A stretch of DNA of 36,551 nt from Candidatus Pacearchaeota archaeon (GTDB lineage: Archaea > Nanobdellota > Nanobdellia > Pacearchaeales > GW2011-AR1). The stretch's first letter is position 1; every line of letters begins with the position of its first letter. Location of the stretch: positions 1 to 36,551 of the forward strand of contig JAFCDB010000003.1 in NCBI GenBank assembly GCA_017609885.1, written 5' to 3'. Of this stretch, positions 21,178 to 29,325 are shown one piece after another. The position numbers were made by a program, and so were the translations under genes. The notes under the pieces are model-generated. The model made no database searches. It had not been told where the DNA came from and saw only the letters and a program-made list of their open reading frames with translations.

Positions 21178-22156
21178 TAAGGTTTATGGGGAAGAAGAAA
21201 TAAAAGAGAATGTTTTGATTGAGTTGATTAATTCCAGACCTATTCAGAGATTGAAAGGAATTGCGCAGTTGGGTATGCCTGAAAAATATTATCATTTGAA
21301 AAATGGTTTTAGTCGATATGAACATTCTGTTGGAGTTTTGATTTTGTTGCGACGACTTGGTACTGATTTAAAGGAACAAGTTGCTGGATTGTTGCATGAT
21401 GTGTCACATACTGCTTTTTCGCATGTTATGGATTGGATTGTTGGAGATCCGACAAAAGAAGATTACCAAGATAAGAAACTTTTAGAGATTATGGGGAATT
21501 CTGAACTTTCGGAAATTTTGGAAAGGCATGGATATGATTATATTGAAATTGCGAGTCATGAAAATTTTAGTTTGCTTGAGCAGGATGCTCCTAGGATTTG
21601 TGCAGATAGGATTGATTATTTGTTAAGGGAGTTAGCGATGGATGGGAATAGTGATGAGATTGAAATTATTGTTGATGGTCTTTGCAATATTGGTGGGAGA
21701 ATTGTTTTTAATTCTGTAGAAAGTGGAAGGGTTTTTTCTCAAAATTATGTGAAGTGTCAGAGAGAGAATTGGGGCGGAATTCAGGCAAGGAGTCGTTATT
21801 ATTTTTTGTCTTTAATTTTGAGAAAGGCACTTGATTTGGGAATTGTGACGATAGATGATTTTCATGATAAGGGAGATATAGAGATAATTAATATGGTTAT
21901 TGGAAGTGGGAATGGTGAATTAATTTCTCGATTGGAATTGTTGGAAAATAATTTTAGGGTTTGGGAGAGTGATAAAGAGGGGATTGAAATTAAAAAGAAA
22001 TTTAGGTGGGTGGATCCAGAGATTTTTTTTGAAGAAAATGTAAAAAAACTTTCTGAAATTGATTTTGAATATAGAAAGATATTGGAAGAGGAGAAAATAA
22101 ATTCAAGTAGATTAGTTAGAGTTAAAATTGAGGAATTTGAAAATGAACACAACTGA
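21164..22156 (+). CDS. HD-domain phosphohydrolase (SAMHD1/dGTPase-like) between the polymerase genes
   Basis: 330 residues. Motifs of the SAMHD1/dNTPase-like HD group are present: RPIQRLKGIAQLG, FSRYEHSVGV (H54), LLHDVSHTAFSH (H78-D79, then H82 and H87) and DAPRICADRIDYLLRE (D148). Such enzymes hydrolyse dNTPs or other phosphorylated nucleotides. A strong GGAGG site precedes ATG 21164, which lies within the end of the DP1 gene; its own end overlaps the DP2 gene by 14 bases. This translational coupling ties the protein to DNA polymerase D expression and suggests dNTP pool control; the substrate is inferred. Confidence 0.85.
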   Translation: MIVIDKVYGEEEIKENVLIELINSRPIQRLKGIAQLGMPEKYYHLKNGFSRYEHSVGVLILLRRLGTDLKEQVAGLLHDVSHTAFSHVMDWIVGDPTKEDYQDKKLLEIMGNSELSEILERHGYDYIEIASHENFSLLEQDAPRICADRIDYLLRELAMDGNSDEIEIIVDGLCNIGGRIVFNSVESGRVFSQNYVKCQRENWGGIQARSRYYFLSLILRKALDLGIVTIDDFHDKGDIEIINMVIGSGNGELISRLELLENNFRVWESDKEGIEIKKKFRWVDPEIFFEENVKKLSEIDFEYRKILEEEKINSSRLVRVKIEEFENEHN

Positions 22157-25100
22157 ATATTTTGAAGAGATTGAAAAACAAATAAAGGAGAATTATAAAG
22201 TTGCTGAATTGGCAAGAGAAAAAGGTATGGATCCTGTTGGGAAAGTTGAGGTTCCTTTGGCGCATAATTTAGCTGAGAAAGTTGTTGGACTTGTATCTAC
22301 GATTTATCCTCAGGTTTTGAATTGCGGGATTAGTGAGAGGATTGGGGAGTTGGAGAGGGAGTATGGGTTGTTAGATGTTGCTGTGTGTTTGAAAATTGCT
22401 GAGGAAGTTTCGCAGGAACGATTTTGCAAGTTTGAGAATAAGTTGCAGGCAATTGAAGCAGGGATAAGGGTTGGTTTTGCATATACAACTTTGGGAGTTG
22501 TTTCAAGTCCAATTGAGGGATTTACTTTTTTAAAATTGGGAAAGACTGCAAAAGGAGAGGATTATTTTATGCCGTATTTTTCAGGACCGATTCGAAGTGC
22601 AGGAACTACTGCAAGTTGTGTTGGGTTGTTTATTATTGATTATCTTAGGGAAAAATTTGGATATGCAAAGTATGATGCAACTGAAAATGAAATTAAAAGA
22701 ACTAGGACAGAGTTGTTTGATTTTCACGAGAGGATTACAAATTTGCAGTACTGCCCTACAGAAGAAGAGATAGAGTTTATTGCGAGTAATTTGCCTGTGC
22801 AGGTTGCTGGGGAGGCAAGTGAGAAATTAGAAGTTTCAAATTATAAAGATTTGCCGAGGGTGGATACAAATTTTTTGAGAAGCGGGTTTTGTTTGATTTT
22901 AGGAGAAGGGGTTGCGCAAAAAGCTCCGAAGGCATTGCGAATTTTGAAGGGGTTGCGGGAAAAAGGATTTAAACTTAGTGATTGGGATTGGCTGGAAAAA
23001 TATTGTGAACTTCATGAAAAACAGACATTAGGTAAAAGTAAAGAGGCTGTTGCAACTTATATGAAGGATTTGGTTGCAGGAAGGCCGATTTTTGGGCATC
23101 CGTCGAGGAGCGGGGGATTTAGATTTAGATATGGAAGGTCGCGAGTGGCGGGTTTTTCAGCTGTTAGTATTCATCCTGCGACAATGGCTATTTCTGATAG
23201 TTTTATTGCAACAGGAACACAATTGAAAATTGAAAAGCCAACAAAGGGTTGTGTTACAACTGTGTGTGATAGTGTTGACGGGCCGATTGTTAAATTAAGA
23301 AATGGGGGTGTTAAGAAACTGCAGGATTTTGAGGAAGCAAAGACTTTGTATAAAGAAGTAGAAGAGATAATTTATTTTGGAGATGTTTTATTTCCTTTTG
23401 GGGATTTAGCAAATAGAAATGCTGATTTAATTAAACCAGGTTATGTTGAGGAGTGGTGGAATCTTGAATTGGAAAAACTTGGCGGAAAAGTAGAAGATTG
23501 TTTTAATGTTGATTTTGAAAAAGCTGTTGAAATATCTGAAAAATATAAAGTTTCCTTGCATCCAAAATATATTTATTTTTGGAATCAAATTGGACGGGAG
23601 GAATTTTTAGAATTATTGAGATGGACTTCTTATGGGCGGATAAATAAAAAATTGATTTTGCCATATAGCCCTCGGGAAAAGGAGAAATTTGCAAAAGGCA
23701 AGAGGGCTTTGGAGTTGCTTGGAGTGGAGCATGAAATTGGAGTAGAGAATGTTATTTTTTCTGAAGTTGATTCTAAATCTTTGTTTGTTAATTTGGGATT
23801 GGATGAAAATTTGATTGAAAGAGATGATTATTTTATTGAAAAGGAGTTGAATGAAATTGCAGAAAGAGTTATTGAGAAGAAGCAGGATGTTTTGGAAATT
23901 GTGGATGGGCTTTCGAGATTTGTTATTAGAAATAAGGCAGGAGAGTTTATTGGGACGAGAATGGGGCGGCCTGAAAAAGCAAAGCTTCGGAAGTTGACTG
24001 GGAGTCCGCATGTTTTGTTTCCAATTGGTGAAGAGGGAGGGAGATTCAGGAGTGTGCAGGAGGCAGTGGAAAGAGGATTCGTTAATGCAGAGTTTCCAAT
24101 TTATTTTTGCGAAGATTGCAAGAATGAAACAATTTATAGAATTTGCGAGAAATGCGGAAAAAAAACGAAAAAACAATTTTATTCTTTTAGCAAACAGGAA
24201 ATTGTTAATGAGGAAAAATCTGGTGAAAGCATTAATCGGGGATTTTCAAGACGTAAAATTTTAATTAAAGATTATTTTGAAAATGCGCGTAAGATTTTGA
24301 AAATGACAAATGGGGAGATGCCTGAAATGGTTAAAGGGGTGAGGGGGACAAGTTCGAAAGAGCATGATTTTGAGCATTTGTCAAAAGGGATTTTGAGAGC
24401 TAAGTTTAATTTAAATGTAAATAAAGACGGGACTGTTCGGTATGATATGACTGAACTTCCTATTACACATTTTAAACCTTTTGAAATAGGGATTTCTGTT
24501 GAGAAACTTTTGGAATTAGGATATGTGGAAGACATTCATGGAAAGGAGTTGAAAAGTGAGGGGCAGATTTTGGAACTGAAGCCGCATGATATTATCCTTC
24601 CTTCAAATAATGAAGCAGGAGATGAAAAAGCAGATGATGTTTTTTTTAATTTAGCGAATTTTATTGACGAGTTGTTAGATAAGTTTTATGGTTTGCCAAG
24701 ATTTTATAATTTGGAGAAAAAAGAGGATTTGATTGGGCATTTGGCTGTTTGCATGGCGCCGCACAATTGTGCTGGAGTTATTTCTAGGATTATTGGTTTT
24801 TCGAAGACGCAAGGGATTTTTGCAAGTCCGTTTTTGCATGCTGCTGTCCGTAGGGATTGTGACGGCGATGAATTAGCTTCTATGCTTTTGTTAGATGTTT
24901 TGATAAATTTTTCAAGAAAATATCTTCCTTCGCATCGTGGAGGAACGCAGGATGCGCCGTTGGTTTTAAATGGAAGAATTGTTGCTGGGGAGGTGGATGA
25001 TCAGATTTTAGATTTTGAACTTGTTGATAAATATCCTTTGGAGTTGTACGAGAAGGCAGAGAAAATGATGCATAGTTCTGAGGTTGAAATTGAAATGGTG

Positions 25101-25607
25101 AAACAGAGGGTGAATAATAATTTGGACCCTTTTGTTAATATTGGTTTTACACATGACACTGAGGATTTTAATTCAGGTGTGCTTTGCAGTTCTTACAAAA
25201 TGCTGCCGACAATGCAGGAGAAAGTTGCGAGTGAGATGGAGTTTGTTAAGAAAATGAGGTGTGTTGATGCTTCTGATGTTGCGCGGTTGATTATTGAGAG
25301 GCATTTTATTCGGGATATTCGAGGGAATTTGAGGAAGTTTTCAATGCAGGGTTTTAGGTGTGTTAAGTGCAATGCAAAATATCGCAGGCCGCCTCTTGTA
25401 GGCAAGTGTTTAAAATGTAATGGAAAAATAATTTTTACAATTAGCGAGGGAGGGATTGTGAAGTATTTAGAACCTGCACTGGATTTGGCAAATAATTATG
25501 ATGTTCCTGTTTATGTTAAACAGAATTTGGAGTTGACAAAGAAATATATTGAGTCGATATTTGGAAGAGAGGAGACACGGCAGAGTGATTTGCGGGAGTG
25601 GTTTTAG
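22143..25607 (+). CDS. polC: Family D DNA polymerase large subunit DP2
   Basis: 1154 residues from ATG 22143; the frame opens 15 bases earlier but without ATG. This is the catalytic subunit of PolD, with double-psi beta-barrel folds related to multi-subunit RNA polymerases. The N-terminal PVGKVEVPLAHNLAEKVV, YFSGPIRSAGTTASC and LPRVDTNFLRSGFCLILGEGVAQKAPK are conserved. The catalytic loop is RRDCDGDE (D905, D907, D909), followed by RGGTQDAPLVLN. Zinc sites: CEDC...CEKC (about 655-675) and CVKC...CLKC (about 1080-1100). No intein interrupts the conserved motifs. The gene closes the cdc6-DP1-HD-DP2 run. Confidence 0.95.
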   Translation: MNTTEYFEEIEKQIKENYKVAELAREKGMDPVGKVEVPLAHNLAEKVVGLVSTIYPQVLNCGISERIGELEREYGLLDVAVCLKIAEEVSQERFCKFENKLQAIEAGIRVGFAYTTLGVVSSPIEGFTFLKLGKTAKGEDYFMPYFSGPIRSAGTTASCVGLFIIDYLREKFGYAKYDATENEIKRTRTELFDFHERITNLQYCPTEEEIEFIASNLPVQVAGEASEKLEVSNYKDLPRVDTNFLRSGFCLILGEGVAQKAPKALRILKGLREKGFKLSDWDWLEKYCELHEKQTLGKSKEAVATYMKDLVAGRPIFGHPSRSGGFRFRYGRSRVAGFSAVSIHPATMAISDSFIATGTQLKIEKPTKGCVTTVCDSVDGPIVKLRNGGVKKLQDFEEAKTLYKEVEEIIYFGDVLFPFGDLANRNADLIKPGYVEEWWNLELEKLGGKVEDCFNVDFEKAVEISEKYKVSLHPKYIYFWNQIGREEFLELLRWTSYGRINKKLILPYSPREKEKFAKGKRALELLGVEHEIGVENVIFSEVDSKSLFVNLGLDENLIERDDYFIEKELNEIAERVIEKKQDVLEIVDGLSRFVIRNKAGEFIGTRMGRPEKAKLRKLTGSPHVLFPIGEEGGRFRSVQEAVERGFVNAEFPIYFCEDCKNETIYRICEKCGKKTKKQFYSFSKQEIVNEEKSGESINRGFSRRKILIKDYFENARKILKMTNGEMPEMVKGVRGTSSKEHDFEHLSKGILRAKFNLNVNKDGTVRYDMTELPITHFKPFEIGISVEKLLELGYVEDIHGKELKSEGQILELKPHDIILPSNNEAGDEKADDVFFNLANFIDELLDKFYGLPRFYNLEKKEDLIGHLAVCMAPHNCAGVISRIIGFSKTQGIFASPFLHAAVRRDCDGDELASMLLLDVLINFSRKYLPSHRGGTQDAPLVLNGRIVAGEVDDQILDFELVDKYPLELYEKAEKMMHSSEVEIEMVKQRVNNNLDPFVNIGFTHDTEDFNSGVLCSSYKMLPTMQEKVASEMEFVKKMRCVDASDVARLIIERHFIRDIRGNLRKFSMQGFRCVKCNAKYRRPPLVGKCLKCNGKIIFTISEGGIVKYLEPALDLANNYDVPVYVKQNLELTKKYIESIFGREETRQSDLREWF

Positions 25608-25643
25608 GGAAGAATTTAAAAACATCAAATCATTAATTATTTT

Positions 25644-26417
25644 ATGGCGGATATACTTCATCTTAAAAAAGTATTTCTTATAACGATGATAATTTCGTTG
25701 ATTTTGGCTGCGCTGATTGGAGTTGTGATATTTTTGATTGGTAATTTTAGCGAAGTGGAAATGAGAATTCTTGGAACAACAGCTTCTATAACTATTTATA
25801 GTTTGATTGGTTTGTTTTTTTCTTGGATTTCTGAAAAAGGAAAAATGAAATATTTTCCGTTGGGAGGATTGATTCTTACTATTTTTGCTTTTGTTTGTAC
25901 TGTTATGTTGATTTGGGAATTAAATGGGGAAATTATTGCAACAATCTGGACTGTTGGTTCTTATTTTGTTGTTGGAATGTTTTTTTACTGGCTTTTTGAA
26001 AGAAAAACTTTGAGATTTTTTTCAGGAGGAGGATTGATTCTTACTTCTTTGGCATTTGTTGTAAGATTTTTGAATATCTGGGATTTGATTGATATGCAAC
26101 TTCATATGAGATTATTTGGCGCGATTTTTATAATTGGTTTTTCACTTTTGCATATTTCTTTGTTGTGGCTTGCAAAAAATGGTAAGTTGATTGTTGATGT
26201 TTCTTTGTTTTTTACAATTGGGATGGTTTGTATTGTGGGAGGTTTCCTAGTTTTCTTAGTTTTATTTTATGAAGAGATTGAACTTGGAGAATTGTTTTTT
26301 AGGACACTTGGAGCATTTGCAATTCTTGATGGGGTGGGGACAGTTGTTACTCTGATAGTTAGAAAAGTTGGTTCTTTGTATGATAGGGATTCAGGGAAGA
26401 AAGTTGTGAAGAAATAA
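25644..26417 (+). CDS. Polytopic membrane protein with internal repeats
   Basis: 257 residues with about eight transmembrane segments arranged as repeated hairpins of about 50 residues. The loop LRFFSGGGLILTSLAFVV matches MKYFPLGGLILTIFAFVC one repeat earlier, so the gene arose by internal duplication. No transporter motif or cysteine pattern is seen. TATA-like AATTTAAAAAC (25613-25623) lies about 26 bases before the ATG. Function unknown. Confidence 0.7.
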   Translation: MADILHLKKVFLITMIISLILAALIGVVIFLIGNFSEVEMRILGTTASITIYSLIGLFFSWISEKGKMKYFPLGGLILTIFAFVCTVMLIWELNGEIIATIWTVGSYFVVGMFFYWLFERKTLRFFSGGGLILTSLAFVVRFLNIWDLIDMQLHMRLFGAIFIIGFSLLHISLLWLAKNGKLIVDVSLFFTIGMVCIVGGFLVFLVLFYEEIELGELFFRTLGAFAILDGVGTVVTLIVRKVGSLYDRDSGKKVVKK

Positions 26418-26469
26418 GCAAAGTTTTAAAAAGTTTAATTTTTTGATTATAGAAAGAGAGTGTGATGAA

Positions 26470-27234
26470 ATGAAGTGGATGAAACTTGCAGGAATTTTCG
26501 GAATTGTTTTTTTAATTATTGGACTTGTATTTTTTATAATGCTAAGTGTCCAGATTTTTACTATGGAAGAGCAAACTTTAATTAGTGCGACTAATGATTC
26601 TGAATCAAGTTCAATAATTGATGTTTTGATGATTTTTTGTTTCTTTATTGGATTTGTTTTGCTTATGCTTTTTTATTATGGTTTTGTTAAACTGGGAGGT
26701 TATACAAATTCAAAACTACTTAAAATTTCGTCTATATTGTTGATTATAACTTTTATTACTCTTGCTTTGATTTTTGGAATCTTGGCTTTAGTGGGTTCCT
26801 TAAGTTCAAATATTTTTGTCCCTTTAATTGCTGAAAATGTAATTGGTATGAGTCCTGGAGGGAACCTTGGAGGTCCTGATACATCTAATTTAGGAAAAGG
26901 CATTTTAGTAATTTCCTTGATTTTTGTAGTCATATGTTTTATTTTAGTTCTCGCTTCGTTGTCTGCTATTGGGTTGGTTGAAGCAGGATATAGTGTGAAG
27001 TACGCAAGAATGGCTGGGATTCTTAATGTGATATTTTTAGCTGTGGGTCCTTTATTTTCTCTTATTTCTTATTTTTCATTTCTTTTTGCTACGTTTTTAG
27101 TGATGTTTGGTGTTTCTTCATTGGCTTCAATAATTGTTTTTGTGTTATTTTTAATTCCTTTTTGCTTTTATGAACTTGTTTTGCTTCTTGAGTCTTTAGC
27201 TTTATTTGACGCTTCAAAAAAATTTGAAAAATAA
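26470..27234 (+). CDS. Polytopic membrane protein, possibly DUF996-like
   Basis: 254 residues from ATG 26470; the frame opens at 26443 with a non-ATG codon, while TATA-like GTTTTAAAAAG (26422-26432) and GTGTGATGA before the ATG favour 26470. About six transmembrane segments, with soluble turns YYGFVKLGGYTNSKLLKISS and AGYSVKYARMAGILN, resembling archaeal DUF996-type proteins. The resemblance is weak. It sits 53 bases after another membrane protein on the same strand but has its own TATA-like box. Confidence 0.65.
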   Translation: MKWMKLAGIFGIVFLIIGLVFFIMLSVQIFTMEEQTLISATNDSESSSIIDVLMIFCFFIGFVLLMLFYYGFVKLGGYTNSKLLKISSILLIITFITLALIFGILALVGSLSSNIFVPLIAENVIGMSPGGNLGGPDTSNLGKGILVISLIFVVICFILVLASLSAIGLVEAGYSVKYARMAGILNVIFLAVGPLFSLISYFSFLFATFLVMFGVSSLASIIVFVLFLIPFCFYELVLLLESLALFDASKKFEK

Positions 27235-27303
27235 TTATAAAATTCTATCTATTCCTTCTCACCATTTGAATCTCTTAGATATTATGTATATATAAATAAC
27301 TAA

Positions 27304-27455
27304 GTGTTTGCAGGAAATTGCAGGAAAGGGAATTTCGTTTTCTGCGGGGAAGGAGATTGTAGGGAATGGGATTGTGAAGGAAGGGAATTGCGAGGGCAGG
27401 GAATTGTGGAGAAGGGGATTGCGTTTTCTGTAGGGAAGGGGGATTGCGGTTCGCT
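27304..27455 (+). repeat. G-rich degenerate repeat island
   Basis: The stretch 27235-27609 has no gene. Within it, 27304-27455 is far richer in G than its surroundings and is built from imperfect units such as GGGAATTG and GGGATTG. A longer unit, TTCGTTTTCTGCGGGGAAGG near 27333, recurs near 27420 as TGCGTTTTCTGTAGGGAAGG. The G runs at 27361-27405 (GGGAATGGGATTG...GGG...GGGCAGGG) satisfy a G-quadruplex pattern with one long loop. An open frame of 68 codons exists here but is only repeat sequence. Confidence 0.7.
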
Positions 27456-27609
27456 ATTCTGCTCCAATGTCACAGAGCTCACGGGAGATTCTGTTAATGT
27501 AAGAAATTAATTGGCAGTTGATTTTTGGGTTTTTCTTTTTCAAAAAATTAGTATCTTAGAAAATCTAAGATTAATAAAGTTTATATAATGTGGATATCTT
27601 TATATTAAT

Positions 27610-27753
27610 ATGGAAAAAATGATGATATCAAAGGAACAATATGCTGGAATGTTGGATACAATTGAAATGCTTCAAGATGCAGATATGATGGAGCAGGTTT
27701 TGGAAAGTGAAGAAAATATTGCTGAAGGTAATGTTGAAAAATTAGAGATTTAA
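27610..27753 (+). CDS. Small antitoxin-like protein
   Basis: 47 residues: MEKMMISKEQYAGMLDTIEMLQDADMMEQVLESEENIAEG ending NVEKLEI. This is the form of short RelB/Phd-YefM-type antitoxins that begin with a strand, have a Met/Leu-rich helix with D-x-x-x-M-x-x-V, and end in an acidic clamp. A clear TATA-like GTTTATATAA (27579-27588) is 27 bases upstream. It meets a RelE-like toxin tail to tail, overlapping by four bases. Antitoxin identity is inferred from pattern and neighbour. Confidence 0.65.
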   Translation: MEKMMISKEQYAGMLDTIEMLQDADMMEQVLESEENIAEGNVEKLEI

Positions 27754-27965
27754 TAGATTTTATGTGTTCTTACAGTCTCGATAGTTATTATTTGTTTTGA
27801 ATCATCAATACTATAAATCATTCTTATATTTGAGCCAAGCCAACAAGCCCATTTTTCCCTCAATTTTCCGAAGAGAGGATGTGCCCCAATTTCTCTTCGA
27901 GGATTTTGTTTTAATTTTTGTAATTTATTTTTTATGTCTTGTCTGAAGGACATATAATTTTTCAA
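27750..27965 (-). CDS. RelE/ParE-like toxin, start uncertain
   Basis: 71 residues from TTG 27965. The second half is typical: GAHPLFGKLREKWACWLGSNIRMIYSIDDSKQIITIETVRTHKIY corresponds to the RelE strands with the conserved W, R and the C-terminal His-Lys-x-Tyr. RelE proteins usually have about 85-95 residues. In the same frame upstream, IKIYEIYIANNKSKKRLKNY supplies just the missing N-terminal strand and helix, but there is no ATG; a nearby ATG (28007-28005 minus strand) is in another frame and stops after four codons. So the gene either uses a rare start or is frameshifted at its 5' end. The likely antitoxin is convergent, which is unusual. Confidence 0.65.
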   Translation of the reverse strand: MKNYMSFRQDIKNKLQKLKQNPRREIGAHPLFGKLREKWACWLGSNIRMIYSIDDSKQIITIETVRTHKIY

Positions 27966-28046
27966 CCTCTTTTTTGATTTGTTGTTAGCTATGTAAATTT
28001 CATATATTTTAATATTAATGAACTGTCTTATGTAAATATTTCGTCT

Positions 28047-29204
28047 TCAAAACAAATAACTCAAAACAACAGGCACAATCAAACACCCCATTAAGTTAAT
28101 TCTTTTTACATTTGATGAAATTCCGAAGAGTCCTGTGGTTGTGGAGATGATGAAAATGAAAAATCCAAAGAAGCCTGAGAAAATAATTACTAAAACGGAG
28201 ATGATTAAGATTGTTGCGATTGATAGAATTGAATAGTTTATTTTTGTGATGTGTTTTGAAAAAAATCTTGCGAGGAAGAGTGTCCAAAAGAAGCAAAGGA
28301 TTCCTGTGATTGTGATTGTTGCGAGGATTATTAGAACTTGGTTGAGAGTTATGTTGATTAGGATTTGTTCGAGGAAAACTGCCATGCCTGTTCTTGTTCT
28401 GCCAATGCTGTAGAAGACAATGAAACTTAATCCGAGGACAATTGTGTTTGTGGCTCCTAATAAGATGAGGAAATTTCTTTTTGTTTGGTTTATTAGAGAG
28501 GTTCCAAGAATTGCTGCTTGTCCGCTTCCGATTCCTGGGAGGAAACTGCAGAGCGGTGCAGTAAGTGTAGAAGCAAAAACCGGTTTTATCAAAGAGCGTT
28601 TTGAAATTTTTAATTTTTTAATTTTTTGAGTTGGGATTTGTGTTTTGTTTTTTAAACTAATTAATAATGTTGAGGCGCCGAAAAGCCCTGAGAGCATTGG
28701 GAGAAATGGTTGGGAAACATTTGAATTGAGGACTGCGATTCCGAGAAAGCCTGAAATTGTGAAGACAAGGAATGCTGCAAGTTTGTATTTTTCTCTGCTT
28801 ATTAGAAAAATTGTTGCGAGGATTAGAAGATAAGGGATTAGGAATTTTATTGCCGGTTCAAAAATTGGAAAGATGAAAATGAAAATTGGGGAAATTAAGA
28901 TGATTACTATTATAGCTACTGCGCTTCCGTAAGTTGCCAGCTGGATTGCTTCGTAACCCTTTCCTTTTTTTAATAAATCATGTCCTGGAAGAATTGAAAG
29001 AACTGTGTCTTCATCTGGAGCGCCGAGAAAAATACTTGGGATAAAGTCGATGAAGGTATGGGTGATTGCCATTGCAACTATGAAAATTGCGAGGATTATT
29101 GAGGTTGTAAAAGGGAGGAGGAAGACTGAGAGGGAGAGGAGGAGAGCTCCGACAAGATTGATGTGAATTCCTGGGATGAGGCCAGTAAATGTGCGGGAAT
29201 ACAT
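28047..29204 (-). CDS. TctA-like membrane permease lacking its N-terminus
   Basis: 385 residues with many transmembrane segments, of the archaeal branch of the tripartite tricarboxylate transporter TctA family (PF01970-like). The hallmark loop FTGLIPGIHINLVGALL occurs right at the start and a second, inverted-repeat loop CSFLPGIGSGQAAILG near residue 225; IFLGAPDEDTVLSILPGH is also typical. Family members have about 15-20 hydrophobic residues before FTGLxPG; here only MYSRT precedes it and the upstream frame (KTLY) is not hydrophobic. The 5' end therefore appears to have been replaced at the boundary of the element on the right. Whether the product still works is unknown. Confidence 0.75.
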   Translation of the reverse strand: MYSRTFTGLIPGIHINLVGALLLSLSVFLLPFTTSIILAIFIVAMAITHTFIDFIPSIFLGAPDEDTVLSILPGHDLLKKGKGYEAIQLATYGSAVAIIVIILISPIFIFIFPIFEPAIKFLIPYLLILATIFLISREKYKLAAFLVFTISGFLGIAVLNSNVSQPFLPMLSGLFGASTLLISLKNKTQIPTQKIKKLKISKRSLIKPVFASTLTAPLCSFLPGIGSGQAAILGTSLINQTKRNFLILLGATNTIVLGLSFIVFYSIGRTRTGMAVFLEQILINITLNQVLIILATITITGILCFFWTLFLARFFSKHITKINYSILSIATILIISVLVIIFSGFFGFFIFIISTTTGLFGISSNVKRINLMGCLIVPVVLSYLF

Positions 29205-29227
29205 ATAAAGGGTTTTACCGACGATAA

Positions 29228-29281
29228 AACGCCTATATTTTGGGTGTTTTTTGTATTAATGGGTGTGGTATAAAAGGCGTT
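29228..29281. repeat. Inverted repeat near the element's left edge
   Basis: AACGCCT (29228-29234) and AGGCGTT (29275-29281) are reverse complements, and GGGTGT occurs twice between them (29243, 29261). This gene-free 120-base stretch lies between the truncated permease and the first element gene and may be part of the attachment region or end of the element. Confidence 0.4.
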
Positions 29282-29325
29282 AAATCCATAGTGCTTTTTT
29301 ATATCTGTTTTTACGTCGTGAAACA

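Noticed and set aside
22143-25607. Intein in DP2
   Set aside because: Conserved DP2 motifs are continuous and length is normal; no splicing motifs seen.
27304-27510. 68-codon ORF in the G-rich island
   Set aside because: Composition comes from the repeat; no start signal, no protein-like pattern.
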